The notes under the pieces are model-generated. The model was not told where the DNA came from, made no database searches, and worked only from the letters and a program-made list of their open reading frames with translations. Below, in pieces: positions 32,641 through 43,559 of a stretch of 64,000 bases of DNA (position 1 is its first letter; every line of letters begins with the position of its first letter). Origin of the DNA: Nothopassalora personata (Eukaryota > Ascomycota > Dothideomycetes > Mycosphaerellales > Mycosphaerellaceae); NCBI GenBank assembly GCA_033816765.1, contig CM066291.1, positions 496,001 to 560,000 of the forward strand. The letters run 5' to 3'. Position numbers and translations under genes: made by a program.

Positions 32641-33065
32641 ATGCACAGCTCAATGACTCCAGCCGCACCTAGGTTGTTCGTGAGTGTTGGACAAGACTGC
32701 GACGTGTCCATCATACGGGTGAAACCAGATTCAGTGAGTACCAATCTTGGTCAAGCGCAGGTTGTCGCCGTCTGGCCTGGAAGCGGATCGTGAATATTAG
32801 CTGACGATCATCACAACATCAGGCACCGACTAAAGCTCCGGTCGGTCTCGGCACATCAAGCGAATCTCACACGCGTGCTGCGAATGACAATTCCACCAAA
32901 CCGCAGCATGAAGTGACCGTGCCACAACCTGGCGTAGACCCCAGTCAAATCGATAGAATGCTCGCTGAGCTGAACCAAGCACTCGACGAAGCGAGCTCGC
33001 AGCCCAAGTCACGTCCGCGCAGGTCTCAAACACAGATCAGGATATTCCTATCATTATCGAAGTGA
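32641..33065 (+). CDS. Small two-exon orphan gene
   Basis: Exon 1 (32641-32733, 31 codons) ends in phase 0 at GTGAGT; the 89-nt intron has AGCTGAC before the acceptor ATCAG; exon 2 (32823-33065) is 81 codons including stop. The product of 111 aa begins MHSSMTPAAPRLFVSVGQDC and contains GVDPSQIDRMLAELNQALDE, an amphipathic helix, before a basic Arg/Ser tail. ATG 32653 is an alternative start. The evidence is the coincidence of open phase-0 exons, all three splice signals and sensible composition; no family is recognised. It has no homopolymer or stop defects. Confidence 0.4.
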
Positions 33066-33801
33066 TGAGCCACTGATAAGTCGGCAGTCAGGGGTCCTCG
33101 TGAGCTACGGCAGGCAATGAGACGCTGAAGCTGTTGAAGCAATAGATCGTTGAGCCATATCTTGGAGTACTTCGTGGTGTATCATTTCTGATTTTTGTGC
33201 CAAATCTTCGCCGAACCAATATTGTGGTGAGACTGGCATTGACAAACTCCGTTCATATCAGTGATAGTTATCATGCCGTACCAGGCTTGTAGCACAGCCT
33301 AGCCGCTTGGTCGCTGGAACCTTGGCTTTCTGAACCGGTTAGAGCCGTAAACCACAACTTTGCGAACGATGCGCCAGCTGTTAACAGACCACACCTGTCC
33401 GTCCTGTTAGATCCTTATCGTGATGCGCAGTGCCGCCACTGACCTAAATGGAGCCTGGACGATGCTCAGTCGCACGTGAATGCGTGGCTTAGTCGCTTGG
33501 CAGGGCCCACATCTTTCCTGCTTGAGAGAGATGATCGTGTCTTTGTTGCTCTTACCATCCGCATCATCAACCTTGCATCTTCCAACTTGACATTCTTTGG
33601 CACTTACATTGGCCTCCTGTCTCAGACACGGCTCGGACTCTGATTCGCGACCCTTGTCACACCACGGCCGCGCAAGCCGCATCGGAAACACTACATCTAC
33701 ACGTCAGCGCCCCAAATCACAACAAATCAGTGACAACTTCAACATAACATATTTGGTTGACTCCTGGTTATTCATCTGGTGCTAGACTCGCCTTTGAGCG
33801 C
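33066..33801. other. Intergenic stretch
   Basis: About 740 bp upstream of the orphan gene at 33802. Short open frames on the minus strand (33407-33691) have no recognisable features. Nothing else seen. Confidence 0.35.
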
Positions 33802-34695
33802 ATGCAAGCTTCCGATCTGCCACTCATCATGGAAGAATCTAGAAAAATAATGAAGCGTGGCCTTGATGGCGATACCGCCACCCCTATACGATATCATAGC
33901 CCACAACCTAGGCCAGAAGAAGAGATCATCACGTATTTGACGAAGGACCGGGCTCGTGGACGTTTCACTCCTTCGCACACCCCGCTGGATGCTTGTGCTG
34001 CCCAGGACGAAGTTCTCGGGAAATCGAAAATACTGGAGGCTGCAGAGCAAGCAGCAAAAGTGCCACGAAGAGACAGCGGCGTGAACACGGACGCCGCACG
34101 AGAAGTGAAAGCACGACTGGAGGAGCCTATGATGGAGGCAGCTGAGCCAAAGTTAAGGTGAGCTCTTCCTGTCCCACGTTCGGAATCTGGGGCTACGAAT
34201 TTGTCCAGTGGCGGTCAACCACTCTTTCACTGACTTGAAGACAGGTCACCGAAGCTCGTATTCAGAGCACCACGGTCAAAGTCACCACACAAACGTGAAT
34301 CAACGGTGAAATCACCGTCATCGTCTCTTGCCAATGAAAGGTCTTCAACAGGCACTCCAATTGTGACCGTCAGACCAGCCACACCACCACAGCAGAATAG
34401 TTTCTCGGCCGTCTCCTCTATGGCATCATCAATGTCACCGGAGCGTGGTGCTTCTAACCGCCGCAAGTCATCCAGACGAGGTGCAATTCGGGATGATCTG
34501 ACAATCGACGGAACTGCTGCACTAGCAGCAAAGGCCGAACCTGAGTCGGAGACAGAATACCGCGATGCTAAGGGCAAATGGTACTTTGTTCCGAATCTAA
34601 CAGAGAGGCCTGACTGGGCAGTCGACGAGAGAAAGGTCGTCAAACATGCCCAATCTGGCCGGCGACAGAGTGCTTATAAGAAACGCGTCGACTGA
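33802..34695 (+). CDS. Orphan Ser/Pro-rich protein
   Basis: Exons 33802-34157 and 34245-34695 (87-nt intron, GTGAGC donor, CTGACTTG branch, ACAG acceptor) give 268 aa. The open frame runs a little upstream, but the first ATG is 33802 (MQASDLPLIMEESRKIMKRG). The middle is disordered, Ser/Arg/Pro-rich, with repeated KSP-like motifs (RSPKLVFRAPRSKSPHKR) that could be phosphorylated. The C-terminus has a compact block, EYRDAKGKWYFVPNLTERPD, then WAVDERK. I do not recognise the family. After the stop, the next frame (34646-34855) is open and Pro/Ala-rich, which may be chance or a shifted C-terminus. Confidence 0.6.
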
Positions 34696-35593
34696 AGCCA
34701 CAGCATCGCCCAACCGTGATCTGGCACAAGTCATCGATGCACCGCCATCATTCTCCGCTGTTCCTGCCCCTGCAGCCGGGTTTAGGAAGCCACAAAGATC
34801 ATATGGCCTCTTCCTGTATCCGCAAGTGCGCAGCAAAGCAACCACCCGCCGCTGACGTTACAGGCGCTGGACCCAGAAGACATATCGCAAGGCGCTCCAA
34901 ATTTCTGCTTACGCAGTAATTAGAGGACTTATACATCGGTCGCGACCGCCTGAAAGTCCAGCTCTTCGCAACCTACAAAGCCGCGAGCACGCCTTCTTGA
35001 TCGCTCAGTATCAATGTGTGTGATCATCGCCCGCTGCAGGAGAAGCACCAAGTATTCAGATCCCGGGGAGAAAAGGATAGACTCAATTGACACAGCTACC
35101 ACCCAGAGTTTACTGGGCGACCAGACTGTGATACTGGGCCGGAGCAACTGCTTCATCCGTAAATGGGGAGTGCTTCAACGACGAATTGAAGGCCCCTGGC
35201 TGGCGGCTGGCACACCACCAGCACTACGACAATATAGCTCTTTGGAACAACTGCTGCAATTCTCTTCTTCTCCTCGCGAAGTTCGCTCTACCACAAGATA
35301 ACAGTGTCGTGATACGCAATCATCGACATATTCTAAATTAGGCTAGTGTAATCCATGGTCCGAGATCGCAGATCGCTCGTGCTGACGTCGATGCTCCAGC
35401 AAGGATAGAACTACTTTGAATGTTAGTTTTAACCATCGAACAGCGTAGAGATGTAGCAATACTGCCGTCAGAAAGGCATCGGCTCCTGTAGTGGACAAAA
35501 AACTGAACTGAATATCGCGTGATGACAATATAGTATTGGGGCATACAGAGTAGCAACCATTGCACGAAGCGTTCCAGACTGAAGAGCCTCACA
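34696..35593. other. Intergenic stretch
   Basis: About 900 bp between the orphan gene and the methyltransferase. Open frames at 34646-34855 and 35014-35301 on the plus strand are not supported by motifs or splicing. The promoter of the methyltransferase should lie near its right end. Confidence 0.35.
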
Positions 35594-36540
35594 ATGGCAA
35601 CCTTCGCGTACGTACAGAACAAGGTAATTGTGATCAGCAATTCCGGTTTCTGACCGTACATCGATACAGCAAAGCGTCCTTCGGCCACGCCTCCTACGCA
35701 GCGTTCCGCCCAACCTATCCTTCCAGCCTGTACGACAAAGTCCTCTCCTACCATCACGGCCCCAAGAAGCTATGTCTCGACCTAGGCTGTGGTCCCGGCA
35801 TAGCGACAAGGGAGATGTCTAAACACTTCGAGCGAGTGATCGGGACAGACCCCTCAGCCGGCATGGTCAAGCAAGCACAAGAGATAACACCAAAAGAGCA
35901 GTACCCAAACGTAGAATTCCGACAAGGCTCCGGCGAGAGCTCGCCATTTCTGGAAGATGGCGAGCTAGACTGTGTAGTCACCGCGCAAGCCGCGCATTGG
36001 TTCGACTACCCCAAGCTCTGGCCCGAGATGAAGAGACTCGTGAGGAAAGGCGGGACACTCGCGTTCTGGGGTTATAAGGATCACGTCTTCGTGGACTACC
36101 CTTATGCTAGTAAGATCATGATGGAATATGCATATGATACGCATCCGGATAAACTAGGGTCGTACTGGCCGCAACCGGGGAGGACGTATTTGCAGGAGGA
36201 GCTACGTGTGATTCAGCCGCCTGCTGAGGACTGGGAGGATGTGCAGAGGGTGGAGTATGAACCTGGGACGAAGGGGAGGCATAGTGGGGCGGGCACACTG
36301 TTTATGGAGAAGACATCGACGGTGGGGCAGTGTAAGGAGTATGTCAGGACGTGGAGCTCGTATCATGGGTGGAAGGAGACGCATCCTGGGCAGGAGGCGC
36401 GGTCGAAAGGTGGGAAGGGTGATCTTATGGATGAGATGTTTGATGAGATTGCGCTGAAGGAAGAGCAGTTTGGGAACGATGAGAATACGGTCGACATTGA
36501 GTGGGGCTCTGCGATTGTCTTGGCGAGGAGGAAGTCATAA
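35594..36540 (+). CDS. Class I SAM-dependent methyltransferase (Tmt1/Crg1-like)
   Basis: Small-molecule methyltransferase of the methyltransferase-11 group, in the style of yeast trans-aconitate methyltransferase Tmt1 and Crg1. A 14-nt first exon (35594-35607, ATGGCAACCTTCGC) is spliced over a 62-nt GTACGT...ACAG intron to 35670-36540, giving 294 aa starting MATFAKASFGHASYAAFRP, the usual family N-terminus; the unspliced open frame from 35560 is not the real start. The SAM-binding motif is LCLDLGCGPGIATREM, followed by IGTDPSAGMVKQAQE and the AQAAHWFDYPKLWPEMKRL block. The substrate cannot be told from sequence. Confidence 0.85.
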
Positions 36541-36705
36541 GCTTTATGCCATTGTTACTGAAACCGTTCAGAGATCAAGCGACAACGCTTGACTATTCAT
36601 ACGCCGAGGAAATTCGAGCACATTAATGTCTGCTAAAGGGATAATTCTCATCGCGCAAACCACCGCAGCCCGAGCAAACCATGATAATCCCCTAAGCCAC
36701 TCCAG

Positions 36706-37321
36706 TCATAACTCCGTTTCTAACCCTGTCCCACAGCGCCGGAACCTGCGCATCAAACCCCTCAAAATAGTAGCAACATACCTCTCAAACCCCGCGTACT
36801 GCACAACCGTCAATATACCCAAAACCACCACACTCTCCTGCCAAACCCCGTGCCGGCAAAGGCCCAGACCCCGCACGAAGCTCGGCTCCCTCGCAACACA
36901 ATTCGCAGCCTTATCCTGCTCACTCAAGCTCTGCGCATAAAGTCCCCCCCTCAGAGAATCGAGATCATTCCGACTAAAACCTTGTGCCTGCGCCAGTCGC
37001 CCGTGGACGTACATTTGGTACGGGCAGTTCTCGTAGGCTGCGACTACAAGGGCGATGATTTCGCGGGCTGGGGGCGTGAGGCTTGGGAGATCAGATAAGG
37101 CGGAGCAGACCTCTAGATATCCGCAGTTGATGTGAGGGATGTGGAGAAGGATGCCACAGGTGCCGACTGGAGCGTCTATTGAGGGGAGTCGCACGGGTTC
37201 TTTTGTTGGTGCGGTAGCAGGCGAGATTGAGACTTCGTTGATGGGTGGCAAGACGTGCACTGCGAGCGATTTGTGCGAGTGGTACACAGAGCGATAGCTC
37301 CGACCGTGTCTGAAGTGGCAT
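36706..37321 (-). CDS. Carboxymuconolactone decarboxylase/AhpD-like protein, 5' end unresolved
   Basis: The conserved part reads LPSLTPPAREIIALVVAAYE, then NCPYQMYVHGRLAQAQGFSR, the helical core of the CMD/AhpD family (all-alpha peroxidase-like or decarboxylase proteins). AhpD enzymes use CxxC-x3-H; here the first Cys and the His are present, but the second Cys is Gln. The continuous frame from 37287 to 36706 has no ATG near its 5' end. An ATG at 37321 (MPLQTRSELSL) could be joined by a 54-nt GTGTAC...GAAG intron, but that is a guess. About 190-200 aa. Redox activity is doubtful given the missing Cys. Confidence 0.6.
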
Positions 37322-38100
37322 TATAGTCTACCATTGAGAAGTCGATCATCTACCTGTTCCTGTCGGTGAGATCGGCGGGCAAGTATGCATGCTGATCGAA
37401 GATGTGGCGCGGACATGCAGAGTATGTCAGCAGCCTTGGGTGTAACGAGAAAGACAATACCGTGAACACCAATAGAGCCCCGGTTGCATTCCTGTCAGCG
37501 ATGGGCGACATGGCGGCAGGAAGTCCCGCTAAGGCGGTTGCCAGGTGCCGGGCTTGAGAGTCGAGCTGATCACAGACACTGTCAGCAAATGTTGTGATGT
37601 AGAGTCTATTACATGATCTCGTAAACTGATCTGCTTCGGCCTTCGACGAAGCCGAAGAGATTGCAGACGCAACCGGAGTCGGGTTCAGACATTTTCGCCG
37701 ATGAATCGGGCTTCGTGCGTTCAAGGACGAAATGTCGTGTTTGAAGCATGCAAACTCCCAAGCATCCGAGCGCCAGTATTATCCTACCATCAGGACCGAA
37801 GGGATTTTCAGCGAGTGTTGGTCTAGTGCTAATGTTCACAACAACACGTCGAGGGCTGGTGACCAAATGCGACACCGCCGAGTGCTTCGTCTTACTGTCG
37901 AAATGAAGACTTCTCCCCGAACACGCTGGTGCGTCGGTCCGTAGCACAAGTCTCTAACAGTTGGTGCGAGGGACCCGCTTTGTGCTATGCTTGTTGGTCG
38001 TTGTGATGTCGCCTGCTCTAGCAGCTAGTCAAGACTTCATCGAACTCGAGGAGCGGCAACGAACCCTGTCACCAGCCCTGGGTTAGTAGGTTGTTACCGT
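37322..38100. other. Intergenic stretch with overlapping minus-strand open frames
   Basis: Minus-strand frames at 37609-37947 and 37350-37724 overlap. The first contains a hydrophobic piece, IILALGCLGVCMLQ; the second has GALLVFTVLSFSL. I could not join them with splice signals or recognise a family. They may be remains of a gene. Confidence 0.3.
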
Positions 38101-40450
38101 CTACCTGCCATGTCTCTTGTTGAAATACACCTGCGCAGCCTTCTCCATGACCGCCTTCACATCTCTCGCGGGCAGCTTCTCCTGGCGGTCGTAAGAGTAC
38201 AGCCCATTCTGCTCTTGTTCTATGTCTGTGAATTGAGTCCAAACAATACCACAAACATGACCCTCCTTCACGGTTCCCATGACCAAACCCTCGACGCGCT
38301 TGAGGAGGTCTTGAGCATCACTTGCAGTCGTGTAGCCCCAGTTGCCCTTTCTAGAATCGTCGTTCGCCTTTGCAATGTTGACCCCACCAAATTCGGTACA
38401 CATAACAGGAGCACCTTGAACATGGCGGGAGCCTTCATCTTCGATGCCGTTCTTGCCGTATATCGGGCCAAGGAACATGGAACGCCCTCTGCCGATGATC
38501 TCTTTCAACGATTGCGATCGTTCTGCCATACCATTGCCATCTGCATAGTCGTGGAATGAGCTGATGTCAGTCAAGACATGCTCCCAGCCGCAGTTGTCGT
38601 TGATAGGTCGAGTAGGGTCGTAGGTCTTGGTCATGTAGTATAATGAGCGAATGTGGTCTCGCTGTCGCTTGTCGCCACCAAGATCTGTATAGCCCCAACT
38701 CTCGTTGACTGGGGTCCATGTGACGATGGAAGGATGGTTGATGTCGCGCTTCACCATCTTCATCCATTCTTGGTCGAAGCGCTTCATGGACTCGACGCTG
38801 AAGTGATAGCAGCTTGCCATCTCGCCCCACACCAGGAAGCCCAGACGATCGGCCCAGTACATGAACACCGGGTCTTCAACTTTCTGGTGCTTGCGACACC
38901 CATTCATGCCCATTGCTTTCGAGAGCTCAATGTCACGCTTGAAGGCAGCCGACGAAGGCGGCGTCATGAGAGTATTCGGCCAATAGCCCTGATCGAGGAA
39001 CAGAGCTTGAAAGTAGGGTCGTCCATTCAATCTGAAAGTGCCGTCGCCAGTCGTCCAGTCAAGGGACCTCATGCCAATGGTTGTCTTAACCTCGTCAAGC
39101 AGTCGTTCTCCAGGTCCAAGAAGTCGTATTATCACATCGTAAAGGAATGGACATTCGGGAGACCATAGCGCTACGCCATCTCGCCAGCAGCGATTGTCAT
39201 GCTGAGGCGCAGCACTTAAGAACTCTGGAGGTAGCATTTGTGTGTGCTGCTGAGACAATCGAGTATTGACTTCGGTCAAACGGACGAAGTCCTGCCAAAC
39301 AGAAAGATGTCAGCCATCTTCGATAAGCACTTGGCAGTGTTCAGCGAAAGGCGTAGAAGTGGAGCGAGGCGCTTCGTGCAACACGTCTCTCGAGCGCTGG
39401 ATCGCTGTACAAGCCACCGCTCGATGCTTTGCACCATTCAGTACGTACCTCGTCGCGTGGTAGCTCCCCTCGCCCAGAGCCGACCACCACACCTCCAATG
39501 CTCGTTTGTACCTCAATCGTAAGGAGCTGGCCAACTCGCCTCCCAGAGACACAGACGCGAGCATCCAACAGACCACGTTCGATATTGGTTGATCGCAGAA
39601 TAGTGCCATAACTGCCATCCACAATGCGAGCAGGAGGTACACTCTCCAGCCAAACAGACTGCCAGATTCCACTCGACGGAGTGTAGAAAATACTTTCAGG
39701 TTGAGGTCCCCAGTACTGCTTTCCCCGTGGCTGGGTTAGGTCAAAAGCAGAATCGAAGACCCGTATCGTTAGACGTAGTGGAAGTCCACTCAACTGAGCA
39801 GCGTCTGTAAGGTCAAGATCGAAAGGTACATGGCCACCTTGATGCTCGCCCACATATTGGCCATTGAGCCAGACCTTAGCATGATAGTCGACAGCGCCGA
39901 ATCTGAGTAGTAATCGATAACCTTCTGACTTTTCCTCATGGGTACGGAGGTCTTCGATACGGCGCTCATACCAAAGGACTTGGTGCACGCCACGCTCGTT
40001 GATACCCGATGCTGGTGCTTGGAAGACGTATGGAACTTGTATGGTGCGCTTTCCATTTTGTGGCAGCCCATTTTGGTGCCACGCCGATAGAGAGCCTACA
40101 TCTTCATCATCGAAGACGAAGTCCCTGGGCGTATGTCAGATGGTTAACGAACAGCGGTAGAGGGATCCATACCATGGTCCATTGAGGCTTTCCCAATGCA
40201 AGGCAGTCCGCTCAAAGTCAGGGCGCGGGTACTCGACCGTTGTTGAGGTCATTGGGTTATTGTTCACTCTCGGACGAGTGGCCAATGGTACTTGAGGAGG
40301 CTGCAGTGGACCTGGTTGATGCTGCATACCAGGATAGGATGCACCTTGTTGATGTGCGGGATAGTTAGTGTTGATATTGCTCTGTTGGCTGTCGAGCCGT
40401 TCAAGAGAGCTTTTGGCTGATTTGACCAGCTTTGAGAACCTCCCAGACAT
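38101..40450 (-). CDS. Glycoside hydrolase family 2 protein
   Basis: GH2 enzymes include beta-galactosidases, beta-glucuronidases and mannosidases. Exons 40173-40450, 39449-40124 and 38101-39291 (introns 48 and 157 nt) give 714 aa. The N-terminus is a Gln/Pro-rich cytosolic-looking leader without signal peptide. The sugar-binding domain has WLNGQYVGEHQGGHVPFDL and SGIWQSVWLESVPP; the TIM barrel has NHPSIVTWTPVNESWG with the acid/base Glu (about residue 515) and VMCTEFGGVN with the nucleophile Glu (about 618). Both catalytic residues are present. The second intron is long for this locus, so its boundaries are the least certain. The missing secretion signal suggests intracellular use of short glycosides. 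It diverges from RRP8, sharing a 228-bp region. Confidence 0.87.
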
Positions 40451-40463
40451 TGCTCGAGCGGAA

Positions 40464-40482
40464 GATGATGATGATGATGATG
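40464..40482. repeat. GAT microsatellite
   Basis: About six GAT units lie in the 5' leader region between the divergent GH2 and RRP8 genes. Confidence 0.9.
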
Positions 40483-40678
40483 GTTATGTGGGCCAGAGAT
40501 GCCAAAACATCGTGATCGACGATGGCTGCTGATGGAGAAGCGGTGGATGAACGTATTGTGTTTGCCTTAGTGCCTGACGGTTGAACCAGAACGCCTCGGT
40601 TGAACTTTTCTCCAAGAATTTCTCGAGGTCAACTCCATCTTCGTGCGCCAATCAACTCTCTCGCACACAGAACACACA

Positions 40679-42235
40679 ATGTTCGCGGTCAAAGGATGGA
40701 ACGTGGACGCGAGCACACTGAAGCCTCAGACTGAGGTCTTCAAGACGAAGACAGATGGCGAGGGCGGCAAGAAGAGGAAGCGAGATCATCGCGAAGCGCA
40801 GACGGAGAAAGAGAAGAAGCGATTGAAGCGGGAGCAGGATGCTATCAACGATCCGAATAAAGTCGCACTGGGGGAGAGGAAGGCGAGAGGTGGCGAAGGG
40901 GATTCGATTGCGGTAGGGGGCGGCAGTGCTGAGTCTGCGGTACCACAGCACGATGCAGACGTGGACGAGGCGTCGGAAGCAAAGAAGAGCAAAAGGAAGG
41001 AACAGAAGGAGCGTCAGAAGCAGCAGAAACAAGCACAGGAGACCAGTGGCGATAAGGGTCCCAAGTCAAAGCCCAAGGGTACGCCCAAGAGCGAAAGTAA
41101 AGCAGTGACAGCACCTCCGCCGGTGCCCTCTCTTCCCACTGGAGCGAAGCTCACGCCTATGCAAGCCGCGATGCGACAAAAGCTCATATCCGCGCGATTC
41201 CGACATCTCAATCAGACGCTATACACCGAGCCTTCTGCCAAAGCCCTCGAGCTCTTCGCGCAAAATCCTGAAATGTTCGAGGACTACCACTCAGGTTTCC
41301 GCCAGCAAGTCCAAGTCTGGCCCCAGAACCCCGTCGACACCTTCATCTCCACGATCCGAACACGCGGCAAAGTCCGCGTCTTCTCCCAAAAGAAACCTTT
41401 CAAAGACCAAAAACGAAGAGGAAGCGCCCCCGAATCCGACCACGGAGCCCCCAACAGCGACGTAGCAGCCCTCCCCCGAACACAAGGAACTTGCATAATC
41501 GCCGACATTGGCTGCGGCGATGCCCGCCTTGCCCAAACCCTGAAAGACTCCGGCGAAGCCCAAAAACTCCAACTCAAAGTCGTCTCTTACGACCTGCACT
41601 CCCCCTCCAAACTCGTGACCAAAGCCGATGCCTCGAGCCTCCCCGCCTCTGACGGCTCCTTCGACATTGCCATCTTCTGCCTCGCACTAATGGGCACCAA
41701 CTGGATCTCCTTCATCGAAGAAGCATACCGGGTCCTCCACTGGAAAGGCGAACTCTGGATCGCCGAGATCAAATCCCGCTTCGGCCGAGTGGGCCGCGGG
41801 AACAAACCTGTCGAGCACAGCGTAGGTGGGAAACGGAAGCAGGCTGTGCTGATGAAGCAGCAGGAGAAGAAGATGAGGGAGGATGAAGAGGTTAATGAGG
41901 AGCAGGCTCTAGCGGTGGAGGTCGATGGGGTGGAGACAAAGAATGAGGAGACTGACGTGGGGGCTTTTGTTGATGTTCTGAGGCGGAGGGGCTTCGTGTT
42001 GAAGAATGGGGAGAGTAGTGTGGATTTGAGGAATAAGATGTTTGTGAAGATGGAGTTTGTGAAAATGGCGCAGCCGACGAAGGGGAGGAACTTTGAGGAA
42101 GGAGGTGATGCTGCGAAGCCGCCCGCGGAGAAATTTAAGAAAGCCAAGGCAAAGTTCTTGGAGGAGGATAAGGATGATGTTGCGACGGAGGACGAGGCGA
42201 AGACGTTGAAGCCGTGTTTGTATAAGATCAGGTAG
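40679..42235 (+). CDS. RRP8: RRP8, nucleolar rRNA methyltransferase
   Basis: Rrp8 is the nucleolar SAM-dependent enzyme that makes m1A in 25S rRNA and assists pre-rRNA processing. Single exon, 518 aa from the ATG at 40679 (MFAVKGWNVDASTLKPQTEV); the open frame upstream lacks a better start. The first 160 residues are Lys/Arg/Glu-rich, as in orthologues. The conserved part starts at LTPMQAAMRQKLISARFRHL, then the SAM site ADIGCGDARLAQTL (about residue 277), SYDLHSP, FDIAIFCLALMGTNW, and EAYRVLHWKGELWIAEIKSR. A Lys/Glu-rich insertion sits before DVLRRRGFVLKN. Intact. Confidence 0.93.
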   Translation: MFAVKGWNVDASTLKPQTEVFKTKTDGEGGKKRKRDHREAQTEKEKKRLKREQDAINDPNKVALGERKARGGEGDSIAVGGGSAESAVPQHDADVDEASEAKKSKRKEQKERQKQQKQAQETSGDKGPKSKPKGTPKSESKAVTAPPPVPSLPTGAKLTPMQAAMRQKLISARFRHLNQTLYTEPSAKALELFAQNPEMFEDYHSGFRQQVQVWPQNPVDTFISTIRTRGKVRVFSQKKPFKDQKRRGSAPESDHGAPNSDVAALPRTQGTCIIADIGCGDARLAQTLKDSGEAQKLQLKVVSYDLHSPSKLVTKADASSLPASDGSFDIAIFCLALMGTNWISFIEEAYRVLHWKGELWIAEIKSRFGRVGRGNKPVEHSVGGKRKQAVLMKQQEKKMREDEEVNEEQALAVEVDGVETKNEETDVGAFVDVLRRRGFVLKNGESSVDLRNKMFVKMEFVKMAQPTKGRNFEEGGDAAKPPAEKFKKAKAKFLEEDKDDVATEDEAKTLKPCLYKIR

Positions 42236-42376
42236 CGGGTCTGAGCCCATGTTGCTCGTGCGACGAGGCCGTCGCTGAACCTATGAATGCATCCTCGGGA
42301 CCCTCACCATGTCGTGATCTTCCACAACTCCTCAGCATTACACCTCTGCCAAGTTTGCACCACTTTGATCAAAGTT

Positions 42377-43255
42377 TTATGCCCAGGGCCCTAGCTCTGA
42401 ATTCGAGCTTGACCGCCTGTGTGGCTGGCTCACCAGACTTGGATCAAACTCGAGCAACGGCTCAATCAATTCACCATCGTTGCCAAGCGCTTTGCGAATG
42501 TCAAAGACAGCCAGGGCCCTCGATATTGTCAGGAACAACGTCTGGGCAGCCATCGACTTGCCAGGGCAAGTTCACCTTCCAAAGCCAAAGACTAAGGATC
42601 GACTCGTCCTCGGCACCCATGCTACTTGCAGCTCAGCTCGCTCATACAGTGTTGACAAGAATGAGCGCTCATCGCAGTTCGTGGCCATCTGCTGCTTGAC
42701 GAACGCGGCTGGTCTGTGTACAAGCTCCTGTAGCGTGGCGTAGTTGTACTCGGCAATCTGCTTGAAGGATACGCCAGGACACCAATCAGGCAGATATCTC
42801 ACTGTTCTGTATTAGTATGAACCCCCTGTACCACACTTTACACATAATACAAGCAGGCACAAGATCTACCAGCCAAGCGGCCGGTTGTCCATCATGACCA
42901 GCTTGTCGGAAGGCTTCATCGACGACCGTAGTCAGAGGGTCCGGCTGTTGGAAGTCGATGGCGTAGCCATAAGTCATGCGCAGTATCATAGTACCGGCCT
43001 CAATAAGTGGTAATGTAAGCCACGCGGGCACCCAGGCGGACCGGGACACTTACGCTCTAACGTAATGGAATAGCTTGTGCGGATCCGCTAACACTTGCGC
43101 TGGGAATCGATAAGTCTCGCTGTCCTGTACAGAAACGAAGCGAGCCAGATTCCGAGGCGCGCCAATTGTTGCATGGAACTGTGTTCTCTCTACAAGCCAT
43201 CTGCGACCAAGTGGTAGGAACACGACGAGTTGACTGACCCTAGCCGCAACTGTAA
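42377..43255 (-). pseudogene. Cytochrome P450 pseudogene with internal deletion
   Basis: Minus-strand pieces in order: RFPAQVLADPHKLFHYVR, GTMILRMTYGYAIDFQQPDP, then after an intron YLPDWCPGVSFKQIAEYNYA and FVKQQMA...SFLSTLYE. These match the middle of fungal P450s of the kind called O-methylsterigmatocystin oxidoreductase-like. The sequence then jumps straight to the heme-binding segment FGFGR-stop-TCPGKSMA and a C-terminus ending at 42377. Helices I to L, including the AGxDT and ExxR motifs, are gone, and TGA at 42572-42574 replaces an expected Arg in the heme loop. The N-terminal membrane anchor is not seen either. The gene cannot make an active enzyme. Confidence 0.8.
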
Positions 43256-43559
43256 GACGATCAGCATGGGACCAGTCGAGTGACTTTTGTCCGTGCTACA
43301 TACGCTCAGCTGGCAGTTGCAGCAGGCAGATTATGCGTTGATGGACACCATTATCGACACCACCATGATAACGATTAGAAACGTAATTCACCGTGTGTGG
43401 TTTCTCTCCCGCCGGATCTGCCGCTAGCGTACTCTGTGGCCGAACCACTCACATTCATTCACTCAGTACCCTTGTAGAACTATAATTTGCCACCATCTAA
43501 ATCTCCTTTCGTACTTACATCGACAGCAGCATCCGGAAAACAGTACAGCACACAGCAGC

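Noticed and set aside
35560..35669. Methyltransferase start at 35560 with a long N-terminus
   Set aside because: A 14-nt exon plus GTACGT...ACAG intron gives the family start MATFAKASF; the extension is intronic or leader sequence.
37350..37947. Possible gene on the minus strand
   Set aside because: Overlapping frames could not be joined by splicing and show no family motif.
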